64,000 nt of DNA from Pseudothauera hydrothermalis (lineage in GTDB: Bacteria > Pseudomonadota > Gammaproteobacteria > Burkholderiales > Rhodocyclaceae), in the NCBI RefSeq assembly GCF_003345255.1, contig NZ_CP029331.1, forward strand, positions 2,728,001 to 2,792,000, written 5' to 3'. The notes under the pieces were generated by a model. It saw only the letters and a list, made by a program, of their open reading frames with translations, was not told the DNA's origin and made no database searches. The number at the start of each line of letters is the position of its first letter. The stretch's first letter is position 1. Position numbers and translations under genes: made by a program. This document shows, one piece after another, positions 51,882 to 61,673 of the stretch.

Positions 51882-52799
51882 TTGAAATTCACCATTTACC
51901 AGGAAAGCCGCGTCGGACGACGCAAATCGAATCAGGATCGCATCGCCTACTGCTATTCCCGCGACGCCCTGCTGCTGGTGCTGGCCGACGGCATGGGCGG
52001 TCATCTGCACGGCGAAGTCGCCGCGCAGATCGCGGTGCAGTTCATCACGCAGGCTTTTCAGCGCGAAGCCCTGCCGCTCTTGCACGACCCGTCGATGTTC
52101 CTGTCCCGTGCGCTGGCCAACGCCCACAACGCCATCCTGGACTACGCTTTCGACAAGGACCTGCCCGAGGCGCCGCGCACCACGGTGGTTGCCTGCGTGG
52201 TGCAGGAAGGACAAGCACAATGGGCGCATGCCGGCGATTCGCGCCTGTATCTGCTGCGCGGCGGACGCATCATCGCGCAGACCCGCGACCACTCGCGGGT
52301 ACAGTTGATGATGGATCAAGGCTTGCTCGACGCCCAGAGCGCTTCCCGACATCCAGGGCGCAACCGTATTTATTCCTGCCTGGGTGGCAGCCATCCGCCG
52401 CAGGTGGAATTCTCCAAACCGGTCGCACTGCGCGACAATGACACCCTGGCGCTGTGCAGCGACGGCCTGTGGGGGCCGCTGGGCGATGCTGGCATCCTGC
52501 TCGGCCTGTCGGACACTTTCGTGCAGGAAGCGGTCCCGCGGCTAATGGACAAGGCCGAGCAACTCGCCGGGGCGGGCTGCGACAATCTTTCCCTGATCGC
52601 GGTACGCTGGCATGACGACAGCGCACCGCTGTCGGCCGATTCGGTCTCGACCCAGACCATGGCCATGAACGATTTTGCCACCAAGCTCGACAGCTTCGAA
52701 CTCAGCCGCACCCCGGCCAACGACATCGAACTGACCGACGACGAAATCGAGCGCGCGATTGCCGAGATCAACGCTGCGATCCAAAAATTCAGCAAATAA
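51882..52799 (+). CDS. PP2C-family Ser/Thr protein phosphatase
   Basis: A 305-residue metal-dependent phosphatase with [17 protein letters not shown] (metal-binding Asp), [19 protein letters not shown] and [10 protein letters not shown] in order. About 65 residues extend beyond the catalytic core (Ser/Thr-rich, then acidic, possibly a regulatory tail). The start is TTG at 51882 with GAGGGAG six bases upstream; no ATG or GTG fits better. It probably reverses the action of the upstream kinase. Confidence 0.9.
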   Translation: MKFTIYQESRVGRRKSNQDRIAYCYSRDALLLVLADGMGGHLHGEVAAQIAVQFITQAFQREALPLLHDPSMFLSRALANAHNAILDYAFDKDLPEAPRTTVVACVVQEGQAQWAHAGDSRLYLLRGGRIIAQTRDHSRVQLMMDQGLLDAQSASRHPGRNRIYSCLGGSHPPQVEFSKPVALRDNDTLALCSDGLWGPLGDAGILLGLSDTFVQEAVPRLMDKAEQLAGAGCDNLSLIAVRWHDDSAPLSADSVSTQTMAMNDFATKLDSFELSRTPANDIELTDDEIERAIAEINAAIQKFSK

Positions 52800-52816
52800 A
52801 CGAAAGGACTTTCCCG

Positions 52817-53533
52817 ATGCGCCCCAGCCAACGCCTAGCCGACGAGCTGCGCCCGGTTCGCCTCACCCGCCACTACACCTGCCATGCCGAAGGTTCGGTG
52901 CTGGTCGAGTTCGGCCACACCCGGGTGCTATGCACCGCCAGCGTGGAAGAGACGGTACCGCCTTTCCTGCGCGGCAAGGGCCAAGGTTGGGTGACCGCCG
53001 AATACGGCATGCTGCCGCGCGCCACCCACACCCGCAGCGCCCGCGAAGCCGCCAAAGGCAAACAAAGCGGCCGCACGCTGGAAATCCAGCGTCTGATCGG
53101 CCGCAGCCTGCGCGCGGTGGTGGATCTTGCCGCACTGGGCGAGCGCCAGGTAACCGTTGATTGCGACGTACTGCAAGCCGACGGCGGCACCCGCACCGCG
53201 GCGATCACCGGCGGCTGTGTGGCCTTGCACGATGCGCTCGCTCGCCTGCAAACCGAAGGCACGCTCGCCACCAACCCGCTACGGGATCTAGTCGCTGCCG
53301 TCTCGGTGGGGCTGTACCGCGGCACCCCGGTACTGGACCTCGACTACGATGAAGATTCCGCCTGCGACACCGATATGAACGTGGTCATGACTGGCGCCGG
53401 CGGCTTGGTCGAAGTACAGGGCACAGCCGAAGGCATGCCGTTTTCCCGGGCTGAGTGCGATGCGCTGCTGGATCTGGCCGAACACGGCATCGGCCGTCTG
53501 ATCGAAATCCAACGGGCCGCACTGGCCACCTGA
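52817..53533 (+). CDS. rph: Ribonuclease PH
   Basis: A 238-residue phosphorolytic 3'-5' exoribonuclease trimming tRNA 3' ends. The motifs [22 protein letters not shown] in outline, [21 protein letters not shown] in outline, [18 protein letters not shown] and [20 protein letters not shown] match the family. AAGGA precedes the ATG. Followed by rdgB after 28 bases, a common pairing. Confidence 0.96.
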   Translation: MRPSQRLADELRPVRLTRHYTCHAEGSVLVEFGHTRVLCTASVEETVPPFLRGKGQGWVTAEYGMLPRATHTRSAREAAKGKQSGRTLEIQRLIGRSLRAVVDLAALGERQVTVDCDVLQADGGTRTAAITGGCVALHDALARLQTEGTLATNPLRDLVAAVSVGLYRGTPVLDLDYDEDSACDTDMNVVMTGAGGLVEVQGTAEGMPFSRAECDALLDLAEHGIGRLIEIQRAALAT

Positions 53534-53561
53534 ACCGCCACGCCTGACCCCTGGAGCCCCC

Positions 53562-54158
53562 ATGAGCACCCGGCTCGTTCTTGCCAGCAACAACGCCAAA
53601 AAAGCCGCCGAACTGCAAGCCCTGCTCGCACCGCTCGGCCTGCAAGTGATCCCACAGGCCGCACTGGGTGTAGCCGAGGCCGAAGAACCGCATGTCACTT
53701 TCGTCGAAAACGCCCTGGCCAAGGCCCGCCATGCCGCCGCAGCCACCGGCCTGCCGGCGATCGCCGACGATTCCGGGTTGTGCGTCGCCGCGCTGGGCGG
53801 CGCGCCCGGCGTGCATTCGGCGCGCTATGCCGGCGAACCGAAGTCCGACGCGCGCAACAACGCCCTGCTACTCGAACGCTTAGCCGGTGTCGCCGACCGT
53901 CGCGCGCATTTCGTCTCGGTGGTAGTGCTGGTGCGTGCGGCCGACGATCCGCAACCGCTGATCGCCGATGGCCAATGGCACGGCGAAATCCTCCAAGCCC
54001 CGCGCGGCGAGGGCGGCTTTGGCTACGACCCGCTGTTCTGGCTGCCGGAACTCGGCCAGACCGCCGCCGAGCTGGATGCCGCGCTTAAAAACACGCTGAG
54101 CCACCGGGGCGCAGCCATGCGTCACCTGCTCGACCGCCTGAAAGCACACCCTCTGTGA
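53562..54158 (+). CDS. rdgB: XTP/dITP diphosphatase (non-canonical purine NTP pyrophosphatase)
   Basis: 198-residue house-cleaning enzyme. Motifs: LVLASNNAKKAAEL (substrate loop), ADDSGLCVAALGGAPGVHSARYAG in outline with the catalytic Asp, and GEGGFGYDPLFWLPE and SHRGAAMRHL. Its stop overlaps the hemW start as GTGA. Confidence 0.96.
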   Translation: MSTRLVLASNNAKKAAELQALLAPLGLQVIPQAALGVAEAEEPHVTFVENALAKARHAAAATGLPAIADDSGLCVAALGGAPGVHSARYAGEPKSDARNNALLLERLAGVADRRAHFVSVVVLVRAADDPQPLIADGQWHGEILQAPRGEGGFGYDPLFWLPELGQTAAELDAALKNTLSHRGAAMRHLLDRLKAHPL

Positions 54159-55384
54159 GCGCCCGCCGCATCATCCCGCTTACCGCGATAGCGCCCGCGG
54201 CAAGCCCAGCCCCCCTGCCGCAACGCCCGCAACTGAGTGTCCCGCCGCCGCTGGCGCTGTACATCCACTATCCCTGGTGTGTCAGAAAGTGTCCGTACTG
54301 CGACTTCAATTCCCACACCGTACGCGCGGCCGAGCCGCCGCATGCGGCATACGTGGACGCGCTGATTGCCGACCTCATTGCCGCCCTACCCCAGATCTGG
54401 GGCCGGCGGGTGGTCAGCGTATTCCTCGGAGGCGGCACACCCAGCCTGCTGCCAGCGACCGAACTCGACCGTCTGCTCACCGCGGTGCGCACCTTGCTGC
54501 CACTGGAACCAGGCGCCGAGATCACCCTGGAAGCCAACCCCGGCACCGTGGAAGCCGCGCGCTTGCGCGACTACCGCAGCGCCGGCGTCACCCGGGTGTC
54601 GCTGGGCGTGCAGAGCTTCGACGACCGTTTGCTGGCCGCCATCGGCCGCATCCACGACGGCCGCGAGGCGCGGGAGGCGGTGGACGTGGCGCTGTCGACC
54701 TTCGAGCGAGTCAACCTCGACCTGATGTACGCACTACCCGGCCAGGACATCAAGCAAGCGCTGGCCGACCTTGGTACCGCCATCGCCAGCGGGGTCGGAC
54801 ACCTGTCCTGCTACCACCTCACCCTGGAGCCCAACACCCCCTTCGCCCGCCAGCCGCCGCCGCTGCCGGACGCCGACCTGGCCGCCGACATGCAAGAGGC
54901 CATCGAGCACACGCTGGCCGACGCCGGCTTCCATCACTACGAGATTTCCGCCTTTGCCCGGCGAGGCGAGCAATGCCGTCATAACCTCAACTACTGGACT
55001 TTCGGCGATTATCTGGGCATTGGCGCCGGCGCGCACGGCAAGCTCTCCAGCCATTGGGGCATCGAGCGCCAGATGCGCCACAAACATCCCGAGCGCTATC
55101 TTGCCGCCGCCCAAAGCGGCGATTTCATCCAAGAAAAACGCGAGGTAAGCGTGGCCGAGCTGCCCTTTGAATTCATGATGAACGCCCTGCGGCTTATCGA
55201 CGGCGTGCCGGCAGCGCTGTTTGCCGCGCGCACCGGCATCCCGCTCGCCGCCATCGCCGCGCCGCTGGCCGAAGCCCGCGGTCGCGCACTGCTGGCCTCC
55301 GAACCGGAGCGTCTGCGCCCCACTACGCTGGGTCGGCGCTTTCTCAACGATTTGCTGCAGCTATTTCTGGACGACCGGCAGTAG
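54155..55384 (+). CDS. hemW: Radical SAM heme chaperone HemW
   Basis: A 409-residue HemN-like protein. The cluster motif is YPWCVRKCPYCDFNSH (CxxxCxxC, about 40-48), followed by GGGTPSLL and NRLDLMYALPGQ-type segments and a HemN C-terminal domain. The rdgB-hemW neighbourhood is typical of HemW, a heme-transfer protein, rather than coproporphyrinogen dehydrogenase. The start is GTG; a 30-residue N-terminal Pro/Ala extension precedes the barrel. Confidence 0.9.
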   Translation: MSARRIIPLTAIAPAASPAPLPQRPQLSVPPPLALYIHYPWCVRKCPYCDFNSHTVRAAEPPHAAYVDALIADLIAALPQIWGRRVVSVFLGGGTPSLLPATELDRLLTAVRTLLPLEPGAEITLEANPGTVEAARLRDYRSAGVTRVSLGVQSFDDRLLAAIGRIHDGREAREAVDVALSTFERVNLDLMYALPGQDIKQALADLGTAIASGVGHLSCYHLTLEPNTPFARQPPPLPDADLAADMQEAIEHTLADAGFHHYEISAFARRGEQCRHNLNYWTFGDYLGIGAGAHGKLSSHWGIERQMRHKHPERYLAAAQSGDFIQEKREVSVAELPFEFMMNALRLIDGVPAALFAARTGIPLAAIAAPLAEARGRALLASEPERLRPTTLGRRFLNDLLQLFLDDRQ

Positions 55385-55424
55385 GGCCGCCGTGGCATGA
55401 ATGACGCGCTGTCGGGGCGCGCGG

Positions 55425-57278
55425 TCAAGGGGCCTCACACATGCAGTGCGCATACAGATGGTCGCGGTCGTGCCACTGCAACAAGTCCGCGGCTGCACCC
55501 TCCAGTTGCCCCAGTAAACGGGCCAAGGCGGAGCGGCTTGCGGGCGCCGTATCCAGGCCCGCGGCCTCGAGCAGACTGCGCAATAGGCGGCGCATCGGCG
55601 AAGGCTGCGCAGCCGGCCAGGTCAGATCGAAGCGCTCGATCCCGGCCCGGGCAGCGGCCGCACGCACCGCCGCATCCAGCCCTCCCAACTGATCCACCAG
55701 CCCGAGCTTGTCGGCCGCCGTGCCGGTCCACACCCGACCGCGGGCGACCACGTTCACCTCTTCTACGCGCATCTGACGAGCCTTGGCCACCACTTGCAGA
55801 AAGCGCCGATATCCATGCTCGATGCCCAATTGCAGCGCTTGCGCAGCGGCCGGCGCCATTGGCCGGCGCAGATCGAAGGCGCCGGCCAAAGGTCCGGTAC
55901 CCACGCCGTCGACCGCCACGCCCACGCGCGCCAGCGGCTCGCTGAATTCTGGAAAAAGCGCAAAGACGCCGATCGAACCGGTCAGGCTCAGCGGGCTCGC
56001 CCAGATCTCGTCGGCCCCGGCGGCAATCCAATAGCCGCCGGATGCCGCCACCGAGCTCATCGAGGCCACCACCGGCTTGCCCGCCTGACGAGTGAGTTCG
56101 AGTTCGCGCCGGATCAACTCCGACGCCCATGCGCTGCCCCCTGGCGAATCGATACGCAGCACCACCGCTTTGACGCTGTCGTCTTCGCGCACCTCGCGGA
56201 TCAGCCGGGCCAGGGTGTCGCCACCGACCGTACCGGGCGGCTGCTCGCCATCGATGATGGCCCCCTGTGCCACCAACACCGCAATCCGCTCACGCTCGGC
56301 CGGACGCTCGGCACGCACCGCCGCCAGATAGGCGTCCGCGCTGATCTGACGGAAACCGTCAAGATCGCCATCGCGCAGATCATCCGCCGCGGTGTCGGCC
56401 GCCCCCACCCGTTCGATCAGCAGTTTTCGCCATTCATCGCGGGTGCTGAGCCGATCGACCAGTCCGGCAGCCAGCGCTGCGCGTGCGGCATCGCCTTCGG
56501 CGGCCGCCAAAACCGCCGGATAGTCGGCGATGTAGCGCTCCAGCGCGGACATCTCCAGCTTGCGCGCAGCGGCAATTTCACTTCGCACTACGCCCCACAG
56601 GCCATCGAGTAGATCGCGGGTGGCCTCGCGGTCCTCATTCGACATATCGCGCCGGGTAAACGGCTCGCTGAACGACTTGTATTCGCCCACCCGGAACACG
56701 TGCACCTTGATTCCGAGCCGTTCGAGCGCCTCGCCAAAATAGGTCACATAGCGCGCCAACCCACCCAGCAGCACAAAACCATCCGGCGCCAGATGGATTT
56801 CGTCGGCCACCGAACCCAGGTAATACTGGGCCTGAGTGAAACGCTCCCCGCGCACCAGCACCGGCTTGCCGGCGGCACGAAAATCCTGCAGGGCCTGACG
56901 CAGTTCGGCCAATTTGGACAGTCCGCCGCCTTGCAACCCGTCGGTCTCCAGCACCAACATGCTGATGCGCGCGTCGTCCCGTGCGGCAGCGATGGCTTCG
57001 AGCAGATCGGCCAGTACGATCTGCCCTTCGGCAGGGCGGTTGTCGCGCAGCAGACTCAAAGGATCGTCGAAGGCCGCCTGCTCGACCAGCACACCACGTG
57101 GCTTGACTAACAGCGCCGCACTGTCGGGCACCTGCGGCCCAGGGCGAAGGATCAGAGCGAGCACCGCTCCCAGCAGCAATAGTATGACGAAATTCACCAG
57201 CGTTCGACGCACCGCGTCCAGCCACCGCCAGAGGGCTCCCAGCAGCCGACCGCTGAAGCCGAAAATTTTTCCGATCAT
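55425..57278 (-). CDS. sppA: Signal peptide peptidase SppA, 67-kDa type
   Basis: A 617-residue membrane-anchored Ser/Lys protease degrading cleaved signal peptides. One N-terminal helix (LVNFVILLLLGAVLALIL), a first ClpP-like domain with the catalytic Lys in VGEYKSFSEPFTRRDMS (about 195-211), and a second with the catalytic Ser in SSVAASGGYW. ATG at 57278 has AGGAG eight bases upstream; a GTG at 57302 would add eight residues. Confidence 0.94.
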   Translation of the reverse strand: MIGKIFGFSGRLLGALWRWLDAVRRTLVNFVILLLLGAVLALILRPGPQVPDSAALLVKPRGVLVEQAAFDDPLSLLRDNRPAEGQIVLADLLEAIAAARDDARISMLVLETDGLQGGGLSKLAELRQALQDFRAAGKPVLVRGERFTQAQYYLGSVADEIHLAPDGFVLLGGLARYVTYFGEALERLGIKVHVFRVGEYKSFSEPFTRRDMSNEDREATRDLLDGLWGVVRSEIAAARKLEMSALERYIADYPAVLAAAEGDAARAALAAGLVDRLSTRDEWRKLLIERVGAADTAADDLRDGDLDGFRQISADAYLAAVRAERPAERERIAVLVAQGAIIDGEQPPGTVGGDTLARLIREVREDDSVKAVVLRIDSPGGSAWASELIRRELELTRQAGKPVVASMSSVAASGGYWIAAGADEIWASPLSLTGSIGVFALFPEFSEPLARVGVAVDGVGTGPLAGAFDLRRPMAPAAAQALQLGIEHGYRRFLQVVAKARQMRVEEVNVVARGRVWTGTAADKLGLVDQLGGLDAAVRAAAARAGIERFDLTWPAAQPSPMRRLLRSLLEAAGLDTAPASRSALARLLGQLEGAAADLLQWHDRDHLYAHCMCEAP

Positions 57279-57374
57279 GTAAGGCGCTCCTTGGGTCTCC
57301 ACGGCGTAACCCGTACGCCTGCAGCCATCACACAGAGCTTACCGGAAGTTGCCACGGATCGAAGGCACCCCGGC

Positions 57375-58097
57375 TCAGGCACGACGCCGGAACACCACGT
57401 CCCACACCCCGTGGCCGAGGCGCAGACCACGCTGCTCGAACTTGGTCAGCGGACGATAATCGGGGCGCGGGGCAAAACCGTTGGCACTGTTTTCCAGCGC
57501 CGGCTCGGCGGTAAGCACCTCCAGCATCCAATGCGCGTAGTCCTCCCAATCGGTTGCGCAGTGCAGGTAACCGCCGGGCGCGAGCTTGGCAGCGATCAGC
57601 GCGACGAAATCGGGTTGGATGATGCGCCGTTTATGGTGGCGCTTCTTGCGCCAGGGATCGGGGAAAAACACGTGCACGCCGGCCAAAACGCCGTCCGGGA
57701 TCATGTCACGCAACACCTCGACCGCGTCATGCTGAACGATGCGCACATTTCCCAGGCTCTGTTCGGCCACCAACTTGCACAGCGCGCCTACGCCGGGAGT
57801 GTGCACCTCGATACCCAAATAGTCGTTCTCCGGGTGTGCGGCGGCAATGCGTGCAGTGGTCTCGCCCATGCCGAAACCGATTTCCACGATCTTCGGCGCG
57901 CAGCGCCCGAACACCGCATCGAGATCCACCGGCGCTTCGCGGTAGGGCACGCCGATCCGCGGCAGCATGGTGTCCAGATAACGCTGTTGAGCGTCCGAGA
58001 TGCGCCCTTGACGCAGCACAAAACTGCGAATCGAACGGCGCGAAAACCGCTGCGCCTCGCCCTGCGGCAGGCTGCGATCATGAATACCGACACTCAT
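57375..58097 (-). CDS. trmB: tRNA (guanine-N7-)-methyltransferase
   Basis: A 240-residue SAM enzyme forming m7G46 in tRNA. SAM motif VEIGFGMGE (about 71-79), acidic [11 protein letters not shown], and the catalytic [14 protein letters not shown] (about 143-156). Starts two bases after thiG; the operon is thiS-thiG-trmB, as in many betaproteobacteria. Confidence 0.96.
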   Translation of the reverse strand: MSVGIHDRSLPQGEAQRFSRRSIRSFVLRQGRISDAQQRYLDTMLPRIGVPYREAPVDLDAVFGRCAPKIVEIGFGMGETTARIAAAHPENDYLGIEVHTPGVGALCKLVAEQSLGNVRIVQHDAVEVLRDMIPDGVLAGVHVFFPDPWRKKRHHKRRIIQPDFVALIAAKLAPGGYLHCATDWEDYAHWMLEVLTAEPALENSANGFAPRPDYRPLTKFEQRGLRLGHGVWDVVFRRRA

Positions 58098-58099
58098 GC

Positions 58100-58885
58100 T
58101 CAGGTCCCGATCAGGCCGCTGCTGGGCGAACTGGGATCGGCCGAATAAAGCTTACGCGGCATGCGCCCCGCCAGAAAAGCCTCGCGCCCGGCAGCCACCG
58201 CTTTTTTCATTGCGCCGGCCATCAACACCGGGTTGCGCGCCGCGGCAATGGCGGTGTTCATCAACACCCCATCGCAGCCCAACTCCATGGCAATGGCCGC
58301 GTCCGAGGCAGTACCCACCCCGGCGTCGACGATCACCGGCACCTTGGCGTTATCGATGATCAGCCGCAGATTCCACGGATTGACAATGCCCATGCCCGAG
58401 CCGATCAGCGAAGCCAGCGGCATCACCGCGACACAACCGAGCTCTTCCAACATCTTGGCCTGGACGGGATCGTCCGAGCAGTACACCATGACCTCAAACC
58501 CCTCTCTGACCAGGATTTCAGCCGCCTTCAGGGTCTCGGGCATGTTGGGAAACAAGGTAGCCGGATCGCCCAGCACCTCCAACTTGACCAACGCATGGCC
58601 ATCGAGCAGCTCGCGCGCCAGCCGCAGAGTACGCACTGCATCCTCGGCGCTGTAACAGCCTGCGGTGTTGGGCAGGATGGTGAACCGGTCAGGTGGCAGC
58701 ACATCGAGCAAGTTGGGCTCATCCGGATTTTGGCCGATGTTGGTGCGACGGATGGCCACGGTCACGATCTGGGCCCCGCTGGCCTCGACCGCTGCGCAGG
58801 TTTCGGCAAAATCCCGGTATTTACCGGTACCGACCAGCAGGCGAGACGCGTAAGACCTACCCGCGATCACCAAGGCATCGTTCAT
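58100..58885 (-). CDS. thiG: Thiazole synthase ThiG
   Basis: A 261-residue TIM-barrel enzyme making the thiazole phosphate of thiamine from DXP, dehydroglycine and ThiS thiocarboxylate. The Schiff-base Lys lies in [10 protein letters not shown] (about 96-105). [31 protein letters not shown] and [14 protein letters not shown] are family motifs. The ATG at 58885 (MNDALVIAG) is chosen over the open frame to 58942. Confidence 0.95.
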   Translation of the reverse strand: MNDALVIAGRSYASRLLVGTGKYRDFAETCAAVEASGAQIVTVAIRRTNIGQNPDEPNLLDVLPPDRFTILPNTAGCYSAEDAVRTLRLARELLDGHALVKLEVLGDPATLFPNMPETLKAAEILVREGFEVMVYCSDDPVQAKMLEELGCVAVMPLASLIGSGMGIVNPWNLRLIIDNAKVPVIVDAGVGTASDAAIAMELGCDGVLMNTAIAAARNPVLMAGAMKKAVAAGREAFLAGRMPRKLYSADPSSPSSGLIGT

Positions 58886-58942
58886 GATGGACCTGTCTCC
58901 GAAAAAGTTGCAAAGAGTGCTGGAACGCGTCGCCTGACGCAC

Positions 58943-59146
58943 TCAACCGCCACCGACCGCGACTACGATCTCCAGCCGGTCGCCGTCGGCGAGCACGGTT
59001 TCGGCATGGCGCGCACGCGGCACGATCTCGCCGTTGCGCTCGACGGCCAGACGCTTGCCGGCCAGACCACGGCGCAGCAACAACTCGGACACGGTAAGTC
59101 CGTCATCCAAGGATTCGGCCTGGCCATTGATGATGAGTTGGATCAT
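58943..59146 (-). CDS. thiS: Sulfur carrier protein ThiS
   Basis: A 67-residue ubiquitin-like protein ending in Gly-Gly (VVAVGGG), the site of thiocarboxylate formation. MIQLIINGQ and [12 protein letters not shown] match the family. ATG at 59146 gives the usual length; ATG at 59158 is in frame. The 5' leader has a GCCAGC/GCTGGC hairpin (59168-59182) but no recognisable TPP riboswitch. Confidence 0.92.
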   Translation of the reverse strand: MIQLIINGQAESLDDGLTVSELLLRRGLAGKRLAVERNGEIVPRARHAETVLADGDRLEIVVAVGGG

Positions 59147-59211
59147 GAAACCCGACATGCGCAATGGGCCAGCATCGCTGGCTTGAGCGCCGATCTTATC
59201 ACGCTAGCCGA

Positions 59212-59241
59212 TTGCACGCCCCTGGACCGCTCCATTACAAT
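59212..59241 (+). promoter_or_regulatory. Putative promoter of tRNA-Gly
   Basis: TTGCAC (59212-59217) and TACAAT (59236-59241) are 18 bases apart, with a GC-rich discriminator after, as for stringently controlled stable-RNA promoters. Expected start about 30 bases before the tRNA. Confidence 0.55.
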
Positions 59242-59277
59242 TTCGGCCGCCGGCGAAACTTTTCCGCCGCCCTCAGA

Positions 59278-59352
59278 GCGGGCGTCGTATAACGGCTATT
59301 ACCTCAGCTTCCCAAGCTGATGACGAGGGTTCGACTCCCTTCGCCCGCTCCA
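59278..59352 (+). tRNA. tRNA-Gly (anticodon CCC)
   Basis: The cloverleaf closes well: acceptor GCGGGCG/CGCCCGC, anticodon stem TCAGC/GCTGA with loop TTCCCAA (anticodon CCC), T arm GAGGG/CCCTT with one GU, TTCGACT loop, discriminator T and an encoded CCA (59350-59352). 75 bases including CCA. Confidence 0.95.
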
Positions 59353-59602
59353 CTCTGACTTCAAGCACTTAGGTCAGCATCCGGCCTGGGCGTTTTTGCG
59401 TCCGGCTGCAGCCGCGATTGCAAACGCTTTGTAAGCGCTCGCCTCACTGACTCGCCTGCTGCATCGGGGACGAGACATTACCGGCAGCGCCCTGCAACCG
59501 GCGCCGAAAACATCACGATGGCAAACCGATAACCCTTCGCCTGCATGCTCGGAGAAGGTAGAGTTGTGGGATCGCAAAAACCCGCCATCGGGGAGATCGC
59601 TC

Positions 59603-60025
59603 ATGACTTGCCCGCTTTGTGTCCGTACCGACGAAGTGCTGGTGTGGGACGATCAGCTCTGCCGGGTAATCGCGGTCGCGGACGACGACTATCCCGGTTT
59701 TTGTCGGGTCATCTGGCAGCATCACGTGGCGGAAATGAGCGATCTGGCCGTGCCCGAGCAACGGCATCTGCTCAATGTGGTGTTGGCTACTGAAATCGCT
59801 TTGCGCGAGACGATGCAGCCCCACAAAATCAATCTGGCAAGTCTTGGCAATGTGGTGCCACACCTGCACTGGCATGTGATTCCACGTTTTACCGACGACC
59901 GCCACTTCCCGCAACCGATATGGGGCGTGGCGCAGCGTGCGTCGAGCGCACCCCGGCCGGCGCCCGACCGGCTCGCCTTGGGCACGGCGATTGGCCATGC
60001 ACTGGCGGAACTGACCGCAGGCTGA
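59603..60025 (+). CDS. HIT-domain hydrolase
   Basis: A 140-residue histidine-triad protein with the catalytic motif HLHWHVIPR (about 93-101) and an N-terminal CPLC pair often seen in the bacterial HIT group that hydrolyses Ap4A or AMP-conjugates. Start ATG at 59603 has GGGGAG seven bases upstream. The real substrate is unknown. Followed by the 533-residue gene after 35 bases. Confidence 0.88.
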   Translation: MTCPLCVRTDEVLVWDDQLCRVIAVADDDYPGFCRVIWQHHVAEMSDLAVPEQRHLLNVVLATEIALRETMQPHKINLASLGNVVPHLHWHVIPRFTDDRHFPQPIWGVAQRASSAPRPAPDRLALGTAIGHALAELTAG

Positions 60026-60060
60026 ATCAGGCGCCGCGCGGCTCGCCGAGGGAACACATC

Positions 60061-61662
60061 ATGGACTACCGCAATCCGGCTGAATGCCTGGCCGAGATCG
60101 CCAGACTGAATCCTCTGGAGGTCGACCGTACCCGCACTTTGCTTACCCGCATCGTCGGCAGCCTGCTCGAGGCGATGCCGGCGCTCAACCAGCATCTGGA
60201 GGTGCTCGAAGCGGCACGCGAGACAATCGCCCGGGTTCAGGCCGAGTGCGCGCGCCGCTACGCCGCCCACCCTTTGCCGCCCGACAGCGAGGAAAACAAC
60301 ACCCTGCAAAGCGTGGTCGGTCTATGGCAGGCGATGGCACGCTCCTACGCGCACATTGCGCGCCAGGACGCGCCCCATGGCACGCTGGCCGAACAACTGC
60401 CGCTGCTCATCCAGCGCCGGTTGCACTACACCGGCTTGGCGCTGCTCGAATACCTGCGCGCACACCGGGCCGTACCAAACGGGCTGTGGCTCGATCTGCA
60501 CGATTGTGCCGCACTGGCCGAACGCAGCGGCAAGCTGCGCATCCGTGTCAGCGACCCGCTCAACGAAGTCTGGCGCGCACAAAGTCCGTTGGAAGCTTAT
60601 ATCGCTGTGTTGCTGGTGGAGCTGGCCAATCCGTTCGGCCGCTCTGAGGACGAGTTCAAACTGATCTGTAAATGGGCGCAGCGTTTCGCGCCCTATTGCG
60701 ACCTCGCCGTGCAGCCAGACCGCTCCCGTAACGCGGTCTATGCTTTGGACTTTTCCCAAGACCATGCGCTGCGCCCGCTTGGCATGTTGCCGGCAACCGA
60801 CAGCGTGCGCCGCTTCGATGGCAGCCGTCTTGCCGCACAGATGCAGGCGGCGTTCGGACAACTGAAGCGGGGCGCCAGCCCGGCATCGCTCGGCCTGGGC
60901 CGTGACACCGCGGCCTCGACCGCTGCGCGTCTGCTGGTTTCGCTCTACCGCCCTTGGGGTCTGGGCTCGGCCGGGCGCCGCTTTCCGCGGCGTGGCGCTA
61001 AAGGTACGACATCGCTTTGCGGCGACTGGCTGGCCATTGGCTACCATGTTGCCGGCCGCATCTTCGAACAGCCCAGACCATATAACGGTCTCAACAGTCT
61101 GCATAGCGACATCGGCCTGCTCACCTTTGGCGAGCGCGCCCCCGAGGCGACTCAGCCGATTAGCGCTGCCGAGCGCGAGCGTCGCGCCGAAGCACTGGGT
61201 TTTGCCTGTGTGCGTTGGCAGGTGGCAGACCAGTCGGTCAGCGGTTTTCGTCTGGTGCAGATGCAAGAGCACGAACGGCTCGAACATCACCAGTTGATCG
61301 GCATACGCCCACCGGATGGGGAGCATTTTCTGCTCGCCCAGATCAGCTGGTTGATGTACCGCAACGATGGCGTCATGGAAGCCGGTGTGCAGGTGTTGCC
61401 CGGACTGCCACAGGTGATTGCCGCGCGTGTGTTGACGCTGCAGCCCGGCAACCGCACGCCCTACAGTCAGGCTTTTCTGCTGCCGGGCTCGGCTGCACTC
61501 AATACCGCGGATGCCCTGGTGCTGCCGCAGGGCTGGTTCCAGCCCAATCGCGTGCTCGAGGTGTTCCGCGATGGCACCCCCTGGCACTACCGCTTACGCA
61601 AATCCCTTGCCCAAGGCCCCAATTTTGAACAAGTCAGCTTCGAGATTTTGGCCAAACAGTGA
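60061..61662 (+). CDS. Protein of unknown function with a possible C-terminal PilZ-like region
   Basis: 533 residues, soluble, no signal peptide or membrane segment. The N-terminal 250 residues are mostly helical. The C-terminal region includes LGFACVRWQVADQSVSGFRLVQ (in outline), where D-x-S-x-x-G matches the second PilZ motif; the usual arginine motif is not clear, although ERERRAEA lies before it. This suggests a divergent c-di-GMP receptor, but I do not assign a family with certainty. ATG at 60061; the open frame back to 59920 overlaps the HIT gene. It converges with phoR, 11 bases apart. Confidence 0.75.
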   Translation: MDYRNPAECLAEIARLNPLEVDRTRTLLTRIVGSLLEAMPALNQHLEVLEAARETIARVQAECARRYAAHPLPPDSEENNTLQSVVGLWQAMARSYAHIARQDAPHGTLAEQLPLLIQRRLHYTGLALLEYLRAHRAVPNGLWLDLHDCAALAERSGKLRIRVSDPLNEVWRAQSPLEAYIAVLLVELANPFGRSEDEFKLICKWAQRFAPYCDLAVQPDRSRNAVYALDFSQDHALRPLGMLPATDSVRRFDGSRLAAQMQAAFGQLKRGASPASLGLGRDTAASTAARLLVSLYRPWGLGSAGRRFPRRGAKGTTSLCGDWLAIGYHVAGRIFEQPRPYNGLNSLHSDIGLLTFGERAPEATQPISAAERERRAEALGFACVRWQVADQSVSGFRLVQMQEHERLEHHQLIGIRPPDGEHFLLAQISWLMYRNDGVMEAGVQVLPGLPQVIAARVLTLQPGNRTPYSQAFLLPGSAALNTADALVLPQGWFQPNRVLEVFRDGTPWHYRLRKSLAQGPNFEQVSFEILAKQ

Positions 61663-61673
61663 AGCCGTGCGCT

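Noticed and set aside
59147-59230. TPP riboswitch upstream of thiSG
   Set aside because: No CTGAGA or related THI-box core is present in the short leader; only a small hairpin.
59353-59602. Small gene between tRNA-Gly and the HIT gene
   Set aside because: Short open frames exist on both strands but none has a ribosome binding site, family motif or convincing composition.
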